Below are positions 26,997 through 35,519 of a stretch of DNA of 64,000 nt, in pieces. Made by a program: the position numbers and the translations under genes. Source of the stretch: Micromonospora coerulea (GTDB lineage Bacteria > Actinomycetota > Actinomycetes > Mycobacteriales > Micromonosporaceae). Every line of letters starts with the position of its first letter. Position 1 is the stretch's first letter. The notes under the pieces are model-generated. The model had not been told where the DNA came from, ran no database searches, and was given only the letters and a program-made list of their open reading frames with translations. The stretch is taken from NCBI RefSeq assembly GCF_016598485.1, contig NZ_JAEMUW010000025.1, positions 16,714 through 80,713 on the forward strand, read 5' to 3'.

Positions 26997-29333
26997 ATGC
27001 CCGACACCCCCCGACCCGACGTGACGACGGCACCGACGACGCGGGTGGGGTCGACCTACCGCGTCCAGGTGCGGCCCGGCTTCGACCTCGACGCCACCGC
27101 CGGCCTGACCGACTACCTCGCCGATCTCGGAGTCACCCACCTCTACAGCGCGCCCCTGCTCACCGCCACCCCCGGCTCCGCGCACGGCTACGACGTGGTC
27201 GACCACCGCTCGGTCAACCCGGAGCTCGGCGGCGAGGCGGGACGGCAGCGCCTGGTCCGGGCGCTGCGCGCGGCCGGGCTCGGCCTGGTCGTGGACATCG
27301 TGCCCAACCACGTCGGGGTGGCCCAGCCGGTGGCCAATCCGGCCTGGTGGGACGTGCTGCGCCGGGGGCGGGACTCGGCGTACGCCGACTGGTTCGACAT
27401 CGACTGGGACCGGGGCCGGCTGCTGCTGCCGGTGCTCGCCGACACCCCCGACGCCCTCGACGACCTCAAGGTGGTCGAGGGCGAGCTGCGCTATCACGAA
27501 CACCGCTTCCCGATCGCCGACGGCACCGGCACCGGCACCCCTCGGGAGGTGCACGACCGGCAGCACTACGAACTGATCTCCTGGCGGCGCGGCGACGCCG
27601 AGCTGACGTACCGCCGGTTCTTCGCCGTCTCGGACCTGGCGGGCCTGCGGGTGGAGGACCCGGCGGTGTTCGACGCGACCCACGTGGAGATCCTGCGCTG
27701 GGTCACCGCCGGCGAGGCGGACGGCATCCGGGTCGACCACCCCGACGGGCTGCGCGACCCCGCCGGCTACCTGGCCCGGCTCCGCGTGGCCGCGCCGGCC
27801 GCGTGGCTGGTAGTGGAGAAGATCCTGGAGTACGGCGAGGAGCTGCCGGACTGGCCGGTCGACGGCACCACCGGCTACGACGCCCTCGCCGCCGCCGGCG
27901 GCCTCTTCGTCGACCCCGCCGCCGAGGGCGACTTCACCGCGCTGGACACCCGGCTCACCGGCCACGCCACCTCGTGGGAGAATCTCACCCACGACACCAA
28001 GCTGGAAGCCGCCACCCGGCTGCTCGGCGCCGAGCTGAGCCGACTCGCCGCGCTCGTTCCCGAGCTGCCCCGCGAGCAGGCCCGGGCCGCCCTGGCCGAG
28101 CTGGCCGCCTGCTTCCCGGTCTACCGGGGCTACCCGCCGGAGGGCGCCCGGCACCTCGCCGCCGCCCGGTCCGAGGCCGGCCGGCGCCGCCCCGACCTGA
28201 CCGCCACCCTGGACGCGGTGACCGCCCGGCTGCGCGACCCGGGGCACGAGCTTGCCGCCCGCTTTCCTCAGCTCACCGGGGCGGTGATGGCCAAGGGGGT
28301 CGAGGACACCGCCTACTACCGGTGGAGCCGGTTCGTCGCGCTCAACGAGGTCGGCGGCAGCCCCGCCCACTTCGGCGTGCCGCCGGCGGAGTTCCACCGT
28401 TTCGCCGCCGTCCGGCAGGTGCGCTGGCCGGCCAGCATGACCACCCTCTCCACCCACGACACCAAGCGCGGCGAGGACGTCCGGGCCCGGCTCGCCGTCC
28501 TGTCCGAGCTGCCGCGGCGCTGGGCCGAGCGCGTCACGGACTGGATGTCCCGGGCACCGCTGGCCGATCCGGCCTTCGCCCACCTGCTGCGGCAGACCGC
28601 CGTCGGGGCCTGGCCGATCGACCGGGAGCGGCTGCACGCGTACGTGGAGAAGGCGTCCCGGGAGGCGTCGGTGTCGACCAGCTGGGCCGACCCCGACCTG
28701 GCCTTCGAGCGCGAGCTGCACGCGCTGGTCGACCGGATGTACGACGACCCGGAGCTGCACGCCGAGCTCAGCTCGTTCGCCGCCGAGATCACCCCGGCCG
28801 GCTGGTCCAACTCGCTCGGGCAGAAGCTGGTCCAGCTGGCCATGCCCGGGGTGCCGGACACCTACCAGGGCACCGAGCTGTGGGAGAACTCGCTGGTCGA
28901 CCCGGACAACCGCCGGCCGGTCGACTTCGCCGTACGGCGGGACCTGTTGGCCCGGCTCGACGGCGGCTGGCGGCCGGCGGTGGCCGCCGACGGTGCGGCG
29001 AAGCTGCTGGTGGTCTCCCGGACGCTGCGGCTGCGCCGGGACCGCCCCGAGCTGTTCGCCGGCTACCGCCCGGTGCCGGCGCGCGGCCCCGCCGGGAGCC
29101 ACGCGGTGGCCTTCGACCGGGGCGGGGCGATCGCGGTGGCCACCCGGCTGCCGCTGCGCCTGGCCCGGGCCGGCGGGTGGCGGGACACAACTCTGTCACT
29201 TCCCGTTCATCCGGTGACTGACATGTTCACCGGTCGGGTCTACAGTGGCTCTGAGCTGCTCATGCATGATCTGTTGGGCACCTATCCCGTCGCTCTGCTG
29301 GCTCCCACCGACTCCGTGGAGGCTGCCGCATGA
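26997..29333 (+). CDS. treY: Malto-oligosyltrehalose synthase
   Basis: 778 residues, GH13_26. It converts the reducing-end glucose of maltooligosaccharides into a trehalosyl unit. Motifs: STYRVQVRPGFDLDATAGL at the start, VVDIVPNHVGVA, nucleophile Asp in ADGIRVDHPDGLRDP, acid region WLVVEKILEYGE and TLSTHDTKRGEDVRAR. It overlaps treZ by 4 bases (ATGA). The last 49 codons (from about 29187) switch abruptly to A/T-ending codons while still encoding a family-like C-terminus (PVHPVTDMFTGRVYSG). Confidence 0.95.
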   Translation: MPDTPRPDVTTAPTTRVGSTYRVQVRPGFDLDATAGLTDYLADLGVTHLYSAPLLTATPGSAHGYDVVDHRSVNPELGGEAGRQRLVRALRAAGLGLVVDIVPNHVGVAQPVANPAWWDVLRRGRDSAYADWFDIDWDRGRLLLPVLADTPDALDDLKVVEGELRYHEHRFPIADGTGTGTPREVHDRQHYELISWRRGDAELTYRRFFAVSDLAGLRVEDPAVFDATHVEILRWVTAGEADGIRVDHPDGLRDPAGYLARLRVAAPAAWLVVEKILEYGEELPDWPVDGTTGYDALAAAGGLFVDPAAEGDFTALDTRLTGHATSWENLTHDTKLEAATRLLGAELSRLAALVPELPREQARAALAELAACFPVYRGYPPEGARHLAAARSEAGRRRPDLTATLDAVTARLRDPGHELAARFPQLTGAVMAKGVEDTAYYRWSRFVALNEVGGSPAHFGVPPAEFHRFAAVRQVRWPASMTTLSTHDTKRGEDVRARLAVLSELPRRWAERVTDWMSRAPLADPAFAHLLRQTAVGAWPIDRERLHAYVEKASREASVSTSWADPDLAFERELHALVDRMYDDPELHAELSSFAAEITPAGWSNSLGQKLVQLAMPGVPDTYQGTELWENSLVDPDNRRPVDFAVRRDLLARLDGGWRPAVAADGAAKLLVVSRTLRLRRDRPELFAGYRPVPARGPAGSHAVAFDRGGAIAVATRLPLRLARAGGWRDTTLSLPVHPVTDMFTGRVYSGSELLMHDLLGTYPVALLAPTDSVEAAA
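29218..29246 (+). promoter_or_regulatory. Candidate internal promoter for treZ inside the treY tail
   Basis: CTGACA (29218-29223), a 17-base spacer and TACAGT (29241-29246) resemble a housekeeping promoter and lie within the codon-atypical 3' end of treY. The predicted start would be about 77 bases before the treZ ATG. Confidence 0.4.
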
Positions 29334-31063
29334 CCGAGTTCACCGTGTGGGCGCCCGAGGCCGCCCGGGTCCGGCTGCGCCTGCCCGGCGTGGCCGACCA
29401 CGAGATGCGCGCCGGCCCGGACGGCTGGTGGCGGGTCGAGGTGGCGGGGGCCGGGCCGGGCACCGACTACGCGTTCCTGCTCGATGACGACGACCGGGCG
29501 CTGCCCGACCCGCGGTCGGCCTGGCAGCCGGCCGGGGTGCACGGGCCGAGCCGGCGCTACGACCATGCCGCCTTCAACTGGACCGACCAGGGCTGGACCG
29601 GCCGGCAGTTGCCCGGCAGCGTCCTGTACGAGCTGCACATCGGCACCTTCACCCCGGAGGGCACCTTCGACGCGGCGATCGGCCGCCTCGACCACCTGGT
29701 CGAGCTGGGCGTCGACCTGATCGAGCTGCTCCCGGTCAACGCCTTCAACGGCGAGCACAACTGGGGCTACGACGGCGTCTGCTGGTACGCCCCGCACCAG
29801 CCGTACGGCGGGCCGGACGGGCTCAAGCGCCTGGTCGACGCCGCGCACGCCAAGGGGCTGGGGGTGATCCTCGACGTCGTCTACAACCATTTCGGGCCCT
29901 CCGGGGCCTACGCGCCGATGTTCGCGCCGTACCTCACCGAGCAGAGCAACACCTGGGGCCGCACCGTCAACCTGGACGGCCCGCACTCGGACGGGGTACG
30001 CCGCTACATCATCGACAGCGTGCTGATGTGGCTGCGGGACTACCACGTCGACGGGCTGCGGCTGGACGCCGTGCACGCGATGCCGGACTCCCGCGCCACC
30101 CACCTCCTGGAGCAGGTGGCCGTCGAGGTGGAGGCCCTCTCCACCCACCTCGGCCGGCCACTGTCGTTGATCGCCGAGTCGGACCTCAACGACCCGAAGC
30201 TGATCACCCCTCGGGAGGCCGGCGGGTACGGCCTGCACGCCCAGTGGAACGACGACGCCCACCACGCCCTGCACACCCTGCTCACCGGGGAACGGCAGGG
30301 CTACTACGGCGACTTCGGCTCCCTCGAATGCCTCACCGACGTGCTGACCGGGGCGTTCTTCCACGCCGGCACCTGGTCCAGCTTCCGCAACCGCAGCCAC
30401 GGCCGACCGGTCGACCGGCAGCGCACGCCCGGGCACCGGTTCGTGGCGTACCTGCAGAACCACGACCAGATCGGCAACCGGGCCACCGGTGACCGGATCT
30501 CCGCCACCCTCTCCCCGGCGCTGCTACGGGTCGGCGCCACGCTGCTGATGACCGCGCCGTTCACCCCGATGCTCTTCATGGGCGAGGAGTGGGCTGCCAG
30601 CACGCCGTGGCAGTTCTTCACCAGCCACCCCGAGCCGGAGCTGGCCACCGCGGTGGCGACCGGCCGGAAGCGGGAGTTCGCCGCGCACGGCTGGCCGGAG
30701 GGCGACGTGCCGGACCCGCAGGACCGGCAGACCTTCGTCCGGTCCCGGCTCGACTGGGCCGAGCTGGACAAGCCCGAGCACCGGGAGATGTACGACTTCT
30801 ACCGCCGGTTGATCGCGCTGCGCAAGGGCCGGTCCGACCTGTCCGACCCGCGGCTGCACGCGGTCGACGTCCGACACGGCGACCGGTTCCTGCTGATGCG
30901 CCGGGGCGAGTGCCTGGTGGTGGCGAACCTCGCCGGCAAGTCGCAGCGGATCAACCTGCCCGGGGTGGTGCGCAGCGTGCTACTGGCCACCGGCACCGGG
31001 GTCACCGTGATGCGCGACGGGATCGAGCTGCCGGCCGAGACGGCGGCGATCGTCGCGCTCTGA
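29330..31063 (+). CDS. treZ: Malto-oligosyltrehalose trehalohydrolase
   Basis: 577 residues, GH13_10. It releases trehalose from the TreY product. An N-terminal CBM48-like domain (TEFTVWAPEAARVRLRLPG) is followed by the barrel with YELHIGTFTPEGTF, VVYNHFGPSG, the nucleophile region VDGLRLDAVHAM, acid region LIAESDLNDP and YLQNHDQIGNRATGD. Start ATG overlaps the treY stop. After the stop there is only a small CCCGCG/CGCGGG palindrome (31101-31114). Confidence 0.95.
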   Translation: MTEFTVWAPEAARVRLRLPGVADHEMRAGPDGWWRVEVAGAGPGTDYAFLLDDDDRALPDPRSAWQPAGVHGPSRRYDHAAFNWTDQGWTGRQLPGSVLYELHIGTFTPEGTFDAAIGRLDHLVELGVDLIELLPVNAFNGEHNWGYDGVCWYAPHQPYGGPDGLKRLVDAAHAKGLGVILDVVYNHFGPSGAYAPMFAPYLTEQSNTWGRTVNLDGPHSDGVRRYIIDSVLMWLRDYHVDGLRLDAVHAMPDSRATHLLEQVAVEVEALSTHLGRPLSLIAESDLNDPKLITPREAGGYGLHAQWNDDAHHALHTLLTGERQGYYGDFGSLECLTDVLTGAFFHAGTWSSFRNRSHGRPVDRQRTPGHRFVAYLQNHDQIGNRATGDRISATLSPALLRVGATLLMTAPFTPMLFMGEEWAASTPWQFFTSHPEPELATAVATGRKREFAAHGWPEGDVPDPQDRQTFVRSRLDWAELDKPEHREMYDFYRRLIALRKGRSDLSDPRLHAVDVRHGDRFLLMRRGECLVVANLAGKSQRINLPGVVRSVLLATGTGVTVMRDGIELPAETAAIVAL

Positions 31064-31163
31064 GCCGACCCGCGCCCGCGCCGGCTCCGGCCGGATACCG
31101 CCCGCGTGCGCGGGCATTCGCGCGGCGCCAACCACCCGAAGGTGAGGGTTGGGCGGATTCGGG

Positions 31164-31187
31164 GTTCATCCGGCGGTTGCGGGGCAT
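31164..31187 (+). promoter_or_regulatory. Weak sigma-B-like promoter candidate for the SRPBCC gene
   Basis: GTTC (31164-31167), 14-base spacer, GGGCAT (31182-31187). Two deviations from GTTT/GGGTAT make this much weaker than the other sites in the window. Confidence 0.3.
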
Positions 31188-31262
31188 AGCGTCGTCGTGG
31201 CGGGTCGGCCGCCCGGCCGCCGGCAGGGGGCGGTCCCGAACACCCGGGAGCGAGGTGCGGAC

Positions 31263-32219
31263 GTGGACAGAGTCGACGGAGTGGTGCTGCCCGAACTGGA
31301 CGGCGCCCGACCGAACACCGGGCTGTCGCGCAGCCTCGGCCTGCTCAGTCTGGCGCTCGGCGTGGGCGCGCTGGTGGCGCCGGACGTCCTCGCCCGGTGG
31401 ACCGGCCTGGACGACTCCCCGCAGGCCCGCGCGGCGCTGCCCGCGATCGGCCTGCGCGAGCTGGCCCCGGCCGCCGGGCTGCTGCGGGCCCGTCACCCCG
31501 GGTGGTGGACCGGGAGCCGGGTAGCCGGCGACGCCATGGACCTGACCCTGCTCGGCCGGGCCCTCGCGGACCGGTGCGGCGAGCGGCGCCGTCGGGTCGC
31601 GGTGACCACCGCGGTCATCGCCGGCATCACCGTCGTCGACGTGATCGCCACGCTGCGCGCCACCCGGGCGCGGAAGGCCCGCGAGCGGCTGATCCGGATG
31701 ACGGTCGCGGTCACCGTGAACACCCCGGCCAGCGAGGCGTACCGGTTCTGGCGGGACGTGGAGAACCTGCCGCGGTTCATGACCCACCTGGCGGCCGTCC
31801 GCGCGACGGACCTGCGCCGCTCGCACTGGATCGCGCGCGGCCCGGCCGGCCGCCGGATCGAGTGGGACGCGGAGATCGTCGACGACCAGCCGAACCGGTC
31901 GATCGCCTGGCGGTCGCTGCCCGGCACCCGGGTCCCCAACGCCGGCCGGGTCCGCTTCGTGCCGCTGCCCGCCGACCGCGGGACCGAGGTGCGGGTGCAG
32001 CTCGGCTACGCCCCACCCGCCGGCGGGCTGGGCCGGGCGGTGGCGAAGCTCTTCGGCGAGGAGCCCGAGCAGCAGGTCCGCGACGACCTGCGCCGCTTCA
32101 AGCAGGTCCTGGAGACCGGCGACGTGGTCCGCTCCGACGGCAGCCCGGACGGCATCTCCGTACGCCAGCAGCTCCACCAACGCCCCGCCCAGCCCCTGCC
32201 CACCGGCCCGAGGCGCTGA
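31263..32219 (+). CDS. SRPBCC (polyketide cyclase/Coq10-type) protein with membrane N-terminus
   Basis: 318 residues. The N-terminal half has a hydrophobic region (about 20-45, LSRSLGLLSLALGVGALVAPD) and further helices up to about 140, resembling DUF4267-like membrane domains. The C-terminal half (about 145-290) is a START/SRPBCC ligand-binding fold opening with RMTVAVTVNTPASEAYRFWRD and including IEWDAEIVDDQPNRSIAWRS. GTG 31263 has a GGGAGCGAGG ribosome site. It precedes the zinc dehydrogenase by 46 bases; this pairing is common in actinobacteria, but its job is unknown. Confidence 0.75.
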   Translation: MDRVDGVVLPELDGARPNTGLSRSLGLLSLALGVGALVAPDVLARWTGLDDSPQARAALPAIGLRELAPAAGLLRARHPGWWTGSRVAGDAMDLTLLGRALADRCGERRRRVAVTTAVIAGITVVDVIATLRATRARKARERLIRMTVAVTVNTPASEAYRFWRDVENLPRFMTHLAAVRATDLRRSHWIARGPAGRRIEWDAEIVDDQPNRSIAWRSLPGTRVPNAGRVRFVPLPADRGTEVRVQLGYAPPAGGLGRAVAKLFGEEPEQQVRDDLRRFKQVLETGDVVRSDGSPDGISVRQQLHQRPAQPLPTGPRR

Positions 32220-32265
32220 ACCCGGCCGCCCGCCGGGGCGGCACCCCCATTAGGAAGGACAGACG

Positions 32266-33438
32266 ATGAAGGCCACGGCCTGGATGGGCAGGGACTCCGT
32301 CAAGGTGGTCGACGTCCCGGAGCCGAAGATCATGAGCCCGCGGGACGCGATCGTGAAGATCAGTACCACCGCCATCTGCGGCTCGGACCTGCACCTCTAC
32401 CACGGGTACCTCCCGGCCATGCGCAAGGGCGACATCCTCGGCCACGAGTTCCTGGGCGAGGTGGTCGAGGTCGGGCCCGAGGTGGGCAACCTCAAGGTCG
32501 GCGACCGGGTGGTCGTGCCCTTCCCCATCGCCTGCGGGCGCTGCCGCTCCTGCCGGCAGGGCCTCTTCTCGGTCTGTGAGAACTCCAACCCCAACGCCGG
32601 CTTCGCCGAGAAGCTGCTGGGGCACTCGCCCGCCGGCGTCTTCGGCTACTCCCACCTCACCGGCGGGTACGCCGGCGGTCAGGCCGAGTACGCCCGGGTG
32701 CCGTTCGCCGACGTCGGCCCGCTCAAGGTGCCCGACGACGTTCCCGACGACCAGGCGGTGCTGCTCGCCGACGTCTTCCCGACCGGCTACATGGGCGCCG
32801 AGATGTGCGACATCCAGCCCGGTGACGTGGTGGCGGTCTGGGGCGCCGGCCCGGTCGGGCTCCTCGCCGCGGCCAGCGCCCGGCTGCTCGGCGCCGACCG
32901 GGTCATCGTCATCGACCGGTACCCGTACCGGCTGCGGCTGGCCGAGCAGCACGCCGGCGCCGAGGTGCTCAACTACGAGCAGGTCGACGTGCTCGACGCG
33001 CTCAACGAGCTCACCGCCGGCCGGGGCCCGGACGCCTGCATCGACGCGGTCGGGCTGGAGAGCCACCACGACAACCCCGCGCTGTACGCGTACGACCGGA
33101 CCAAGCAGGCCGTGCGGGTGGAGACCGAGCGGCCCTTCGCGCTGCGCCAGGCGATCCTGGCCTGCCGCAGCGGGGGAGTGGTCTCGGTGGTCGGCGCGTA
33201 CGGCGGCTTCGTCGACAAGTTTCCGATGGGCGCGTTGATGAACCGGTCGCTGATCATGCGGACCGGCCAGTGCCACGTGCAGCGGTACACCCGCCCGCTG
33301 CTGGAGCGGATCCGGCGCGGGGAGATCGATCCGAGTTTCGTGATCAGCCACCGGCTGCCGCTGAAGGACGCCCCGAAGGGCTACAAGATCTTCCAGAAGA
33401 AGCAGGACGACTGCACGAAGGTGGTCCTCAAGGTCTGA
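32266..33438 (+). CDS. Zinc-dependent alcohol dehydrogenase (formaldehyde dehydrogenase-like)
   Basis: 390 residues of the MDR superfamily. Catalytic-zinc ligands are in ICGSDLHLYHGY and GHEFLGEVVEVG; four structural-zinc cysteines lie in CGRCRSCRQGLFSVC; the NAD fold is VWGAGPVGLLAAASA. Length and the KGDILGHEF and PNAGFAEKLLGHSPAG blocks place it with glutathione-independent formaldehyde dehydrogenase-like proteins. It probably oxidises or dismutates small alcohols or aldehydes; substrate not determined. Good AGGAAGGACAG ribosome site. It closes the operon with the SRPBCC gene. Confidence 0.88.
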   Translation: MKATAWMGRDSVKVVDVPEPKIMSPRDAIVKISTTAICGSDLHLYHGYLPAMRKGDILGHEFLGEVVEVGPEVGNLKVGDRVVVPFPIACGRCRSCRQGLFSVCENSNPNAGFAEKLLGHSPAGVFGYSHLTGGYAGGQAEYARVPFADVGPLKVPDDVPDDQAVLLADVFPTGYMGAEMCDIQPGDVVAVWGAGPVGLLAAASARLLGADRVIVIDRYPYRLRLAEQHAGAEVLNYEQVDVLDALNELTAGRGPDACIDAVGLESHHDNPALYAYDRTKQAVRVETERPFALRQAILACRSGGVVSVVGAYGGFVDKFPMGALMNRSLIMRTGQCHVQRYTRPLLERIRRGEIDPSFVISHRLPLKDAPKGYKIFQKKQDDCTKVVLKV

Positions 33439-33484
33439 CCGGGTGGACCCGAGGTCGCCGAGGGTGCGGAGGTACCACGCGGTC

Positions 33485-33648
33485 CCTTTGGAGCTGATGT
33501 CGTAGACGAATCAGCTCGCGCGTCCGGGCCGTGCCTGTCGCGCGGCAGGCGGTGCCCGGCGCGCTGCAGGCGGTGCCCATCGGTCAGCCGCCGATGTTGG
33601 GCCCGTTTTGTCGGGCGCCTGATGTCGTAGACGATTCAGCTCCAAAGG
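33485..33648. repeat. Paired intergenic repeat with outer 13-bp inverted repeat
   Basis: The 339-bp gap between the dehydrogenase and TnpB genes holds two direct copies of a 24-bp sequence (33494-33517 and 33619-33642, 23/24 identical; core TGATGTCGTAGACGA). The first is itself a palindrome (GAGCTGAT, 11-base loop, ATCAGCTC). A 13-bp outer inverted repeat (CCTTTGGAGCTGA at 33485-33497 against 33636-33648) bounds the unit. It looks like a non-autonomous mobile or REP-like element, or a paired operator. No gene lies in this gap. Confidence 0.6.
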
Positions 33649-33761
33649 CGCCGAGCAGCAGCACCCGGCCGGCCACCCGCGGACGGGGCGACGGGAGAGC
33701 GCGCCGCCCGCCCGCGGGCCGTTCGTCAGCGGTCTCCGGGCTGTTGGATCGCGCCGGGACG

Positions 33762-35275
33762 GCTAGTGCGATGTCCACTAACGTTCACCGGGTTTGCGGT
33801 GGGTGTTGTGGATCCTCGCCTGTTGGGCGAGCGACTCCCCTCCGGGTGGTGGGGCGGGCCTGCGCGGGCCAACTGATCCTCGTGCCGCCCGGGGTGGGCG
33901 GCGGGGGTCACGTCGGGACTGGCCGGCACCGGGTAGGTGTCGGCCGGCTCGACGGTGCGTGACCACCTCCGGCAGCACAACGGCTGTCGGGGTGGTGGGT
34001 CCGCCACCCGGGAGACGGGTGGCGATGCTGGCGGCCGCGACGAGGTCACGGTGCCCGGAGAACGCGCAGTGCGGGCAGGACAGGGTCCGGCCGCGGGGTT
34101 TCGGCACCCGCCTTCGGCAGGCGGGGCAGGTGGACGACGTGCCGCGTTCGTCGACCAGCCGAACACTGATGCCGGCGAGGGTGGCCTTGTCGGTGAGGAC
34201 CTGCAGGAGCCGGCCGATCTGCCACTGCCGCAACCGCAGGTTGTGCCGCCGGCCAGCAGGAATCTCAAGCACCCCCCGGGGGTCACCGACGTGCAGGACA
34301 CCGACCCGCTGCCGCACCGCCCACGACACGACCGAGCGGGCGGCTTCGTGCTGGGCCTGACGGACCCGCCGCCGGTGCCGGCCTTCCACCAGGCGTGCCC
34401 GACGCCGGTACTGCCGCCACCGCCGGGACCCCTTCTCACCCGGCTTCGGCGCCCGCCGGGCCACGGCACGGCGGCGGGCTTTCGTGTCAGCGAGGTGCAT
34501 GCGATGTTCGGCGCGGATCGCCCGCCCCGACACCAACAACCCCTCCCCGTCCGGGCCGGCCACGGCGTAGGGGTGGATGATCCCGAGATCCACCCCGGCC
34601 ACCCGGCCCGGATCCGGTCCCTCACCGTGCGGGTAGACCGCCACCGGCACCTCGGCGGTCACGTCCAGGAACAGACGGCCGCCCTCACACAGCAGCGTGA
34701 TCGACCGGACTTGTTCGGCCGGATACGGCACGTCGCGCGCCAGGCGCACCCACAACGGCGCAGTGCCCTTGGCGGTGGGGATCCGCACCCGGCGGCCGTC
34801 GAGGGTGAACGTGCCGTGATACCAGCGCACCGGCACCAACCCCCGCCGGCGACGCGGGAACCGCGCCGACGCGTCACCCGCCTTGCGGCGTTTCGCCGCC
34901 GCGAACCACGCATCGGAGAACCGGCGCAACACCGACCGGGCACCCGTGGTGTCCAGGTCGGCGAACGTGCCCGGCCCGGACGCGGACAGCTCCCGACACA
35001 GCTGTTGATAGCCGACCAGTGGCGGGTCGTGGCGGCGACGCCGCCACGCATTGACCTCCAACACACACGCCCACACGTCACCGGCGGAGCGCAGCAGCCC
35101 GAAACACCGCCGCCGCTGCCCTGCCGTCACCCGCACAGCGACGCGCGCGGTGCGATGCACGACCCGCGGCGCGGCGGGATCCCGACGGCGAGGCATGAAC
35201 CGAAGCCAACACCAGCCCTACGACATTTCCCCAACCCCGACCAACCCGGCCAACGTTTGTGGACACGGCACTAGC
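33762..35275 (-). mobile_element. TnpB element with imperfect terminal inverted repeats
   Basis: The TnpB gene is bracketed by sequences that are inverted copies of each other: 33762-33783 against 35254-35275, 19 of 22 matching (outer end GCTAGTG...). Partial similarity continues inward about 20 bp (CCGGGTT shared on both sides). No tnpA or serine recombinase is present, and no target-site duplication is obvious. IS200/IS605 and IS607 elements lack true terminal repeats, so the ends are noteworthy. One flank abuts a truncated GNAT gene. Confidence 0.6.
33778..35196 (-). CDS. tnpB: TnpB, RNA-guided nuclease-like (IS1341/IS607 type)
   Basis: 472 residues, longer than the usual about 400 because of a Pro/Arg-rich tail of about 75 residues. 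RuvC-I Asp203 lies in VAGVDLGIIHPYA; a zinc finger is formed by Cys357, Cys360, Cys374 and Cys377 (CPAC/CPHC); RuvC-III Asp384 lies in GHRDLVAAASIA. At the RuvC-II position, where the Glu of an EDL motif is expected, the sequence reads HVGDPRGV (Gly304-Asp305), a variant seen in actinobacterial homologues. Known TnpBs cut DNA guided by an RNA made from the 3' end of the gene and flanking DNA. The stop lies only 16 bases from the element end. Confidence 0.88.
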   Translation of the reverse strand: MPRRRDPAAPRVVHRTARVAVRVTAGQRRRCFGLLRSAGDVWACVLEVNAWRRRRHDPPLVGYQQLCRELSASGPGTFADLDTTGARSVLRRFSDAWFAAAKRRKAGDASARFPRRRRGLVPVRWYHGTFTLDGRRVRIPTAKGTAPLWVRLARDVPYPAEQVRSITLLCEGGRLFLDVTAEVPVAVYPHGEGPDPGRVAGVDLGIIHPYAVAGPDGEGLLVSGRAIRAEHRMHLADTKARRRAVARRAPKPGEKGSRRWRQYRRRARLVEGRHRRRVRQAQHEAARSVVSWAVRQRVGVLHVGDPRGVLEIPAGRRHNLRLRQWQIGRLLQVLTDKATLAGISVRLVDERGTSSTCPACRRRVPKPRGRTLSCPHCAFSGHRDLVAAASIATRLPGGGPTTPTAVVLPEVVTHRRAGRHLPGAGQSRRDPRRPPRAARGSVGPRRPAPPPGGESLAQQARIHNTHRKPGER

Positions 35276-35316
35276 GTGTCGGCAATGGAGTGTGGTGACG
35301 TGGCGGTGCCGGGCAC

Positions 35317-35482
35317 GTGGCAGACGACGTCGCCGTGCGACTGCGGCCGGTGACCGAAGCCGATTTGGCCATGTTCCGACGGTTCTGCACCCAGCCAGGG
35401 CTCGTCGGATTGGACTGGGCGGGCTTCCGCGAGGCCGAGGCGCCGGCCCGGCGCTTCGCCGTCGACGGCTGGCTGGTGGAAC
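35317..35482 (+). pseudogene. GNAT acetyltransferase N-terminal remnant
   Basis: From GTG 35317 the frame reads VADDVAVRLRPVTEADLAMF, then QPGLVGLDWAGFREAEAP and FAVDGWLVE, the typical first beta-alpha elements of a GNAT acetyltransferase. After about 55 residues the homology stops, before any acetyl-CoA-binding loop, and the frame runs into the convergent ligase gene. It is a truncated gene lying just outside the TnpB element's right end. Confidence 0.6.
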
Positions 35483-35519
35483 GCGTCGCCGTGGCACGGC
35501 CCGGCGGAGTGAACGCGGG

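Noticed and set aside
33439..33761. Protein-coding gene in the gap before TnpB
   Set aside because: Short frames only, with no ribosome site and no recognisable content; the repeats explain the region.
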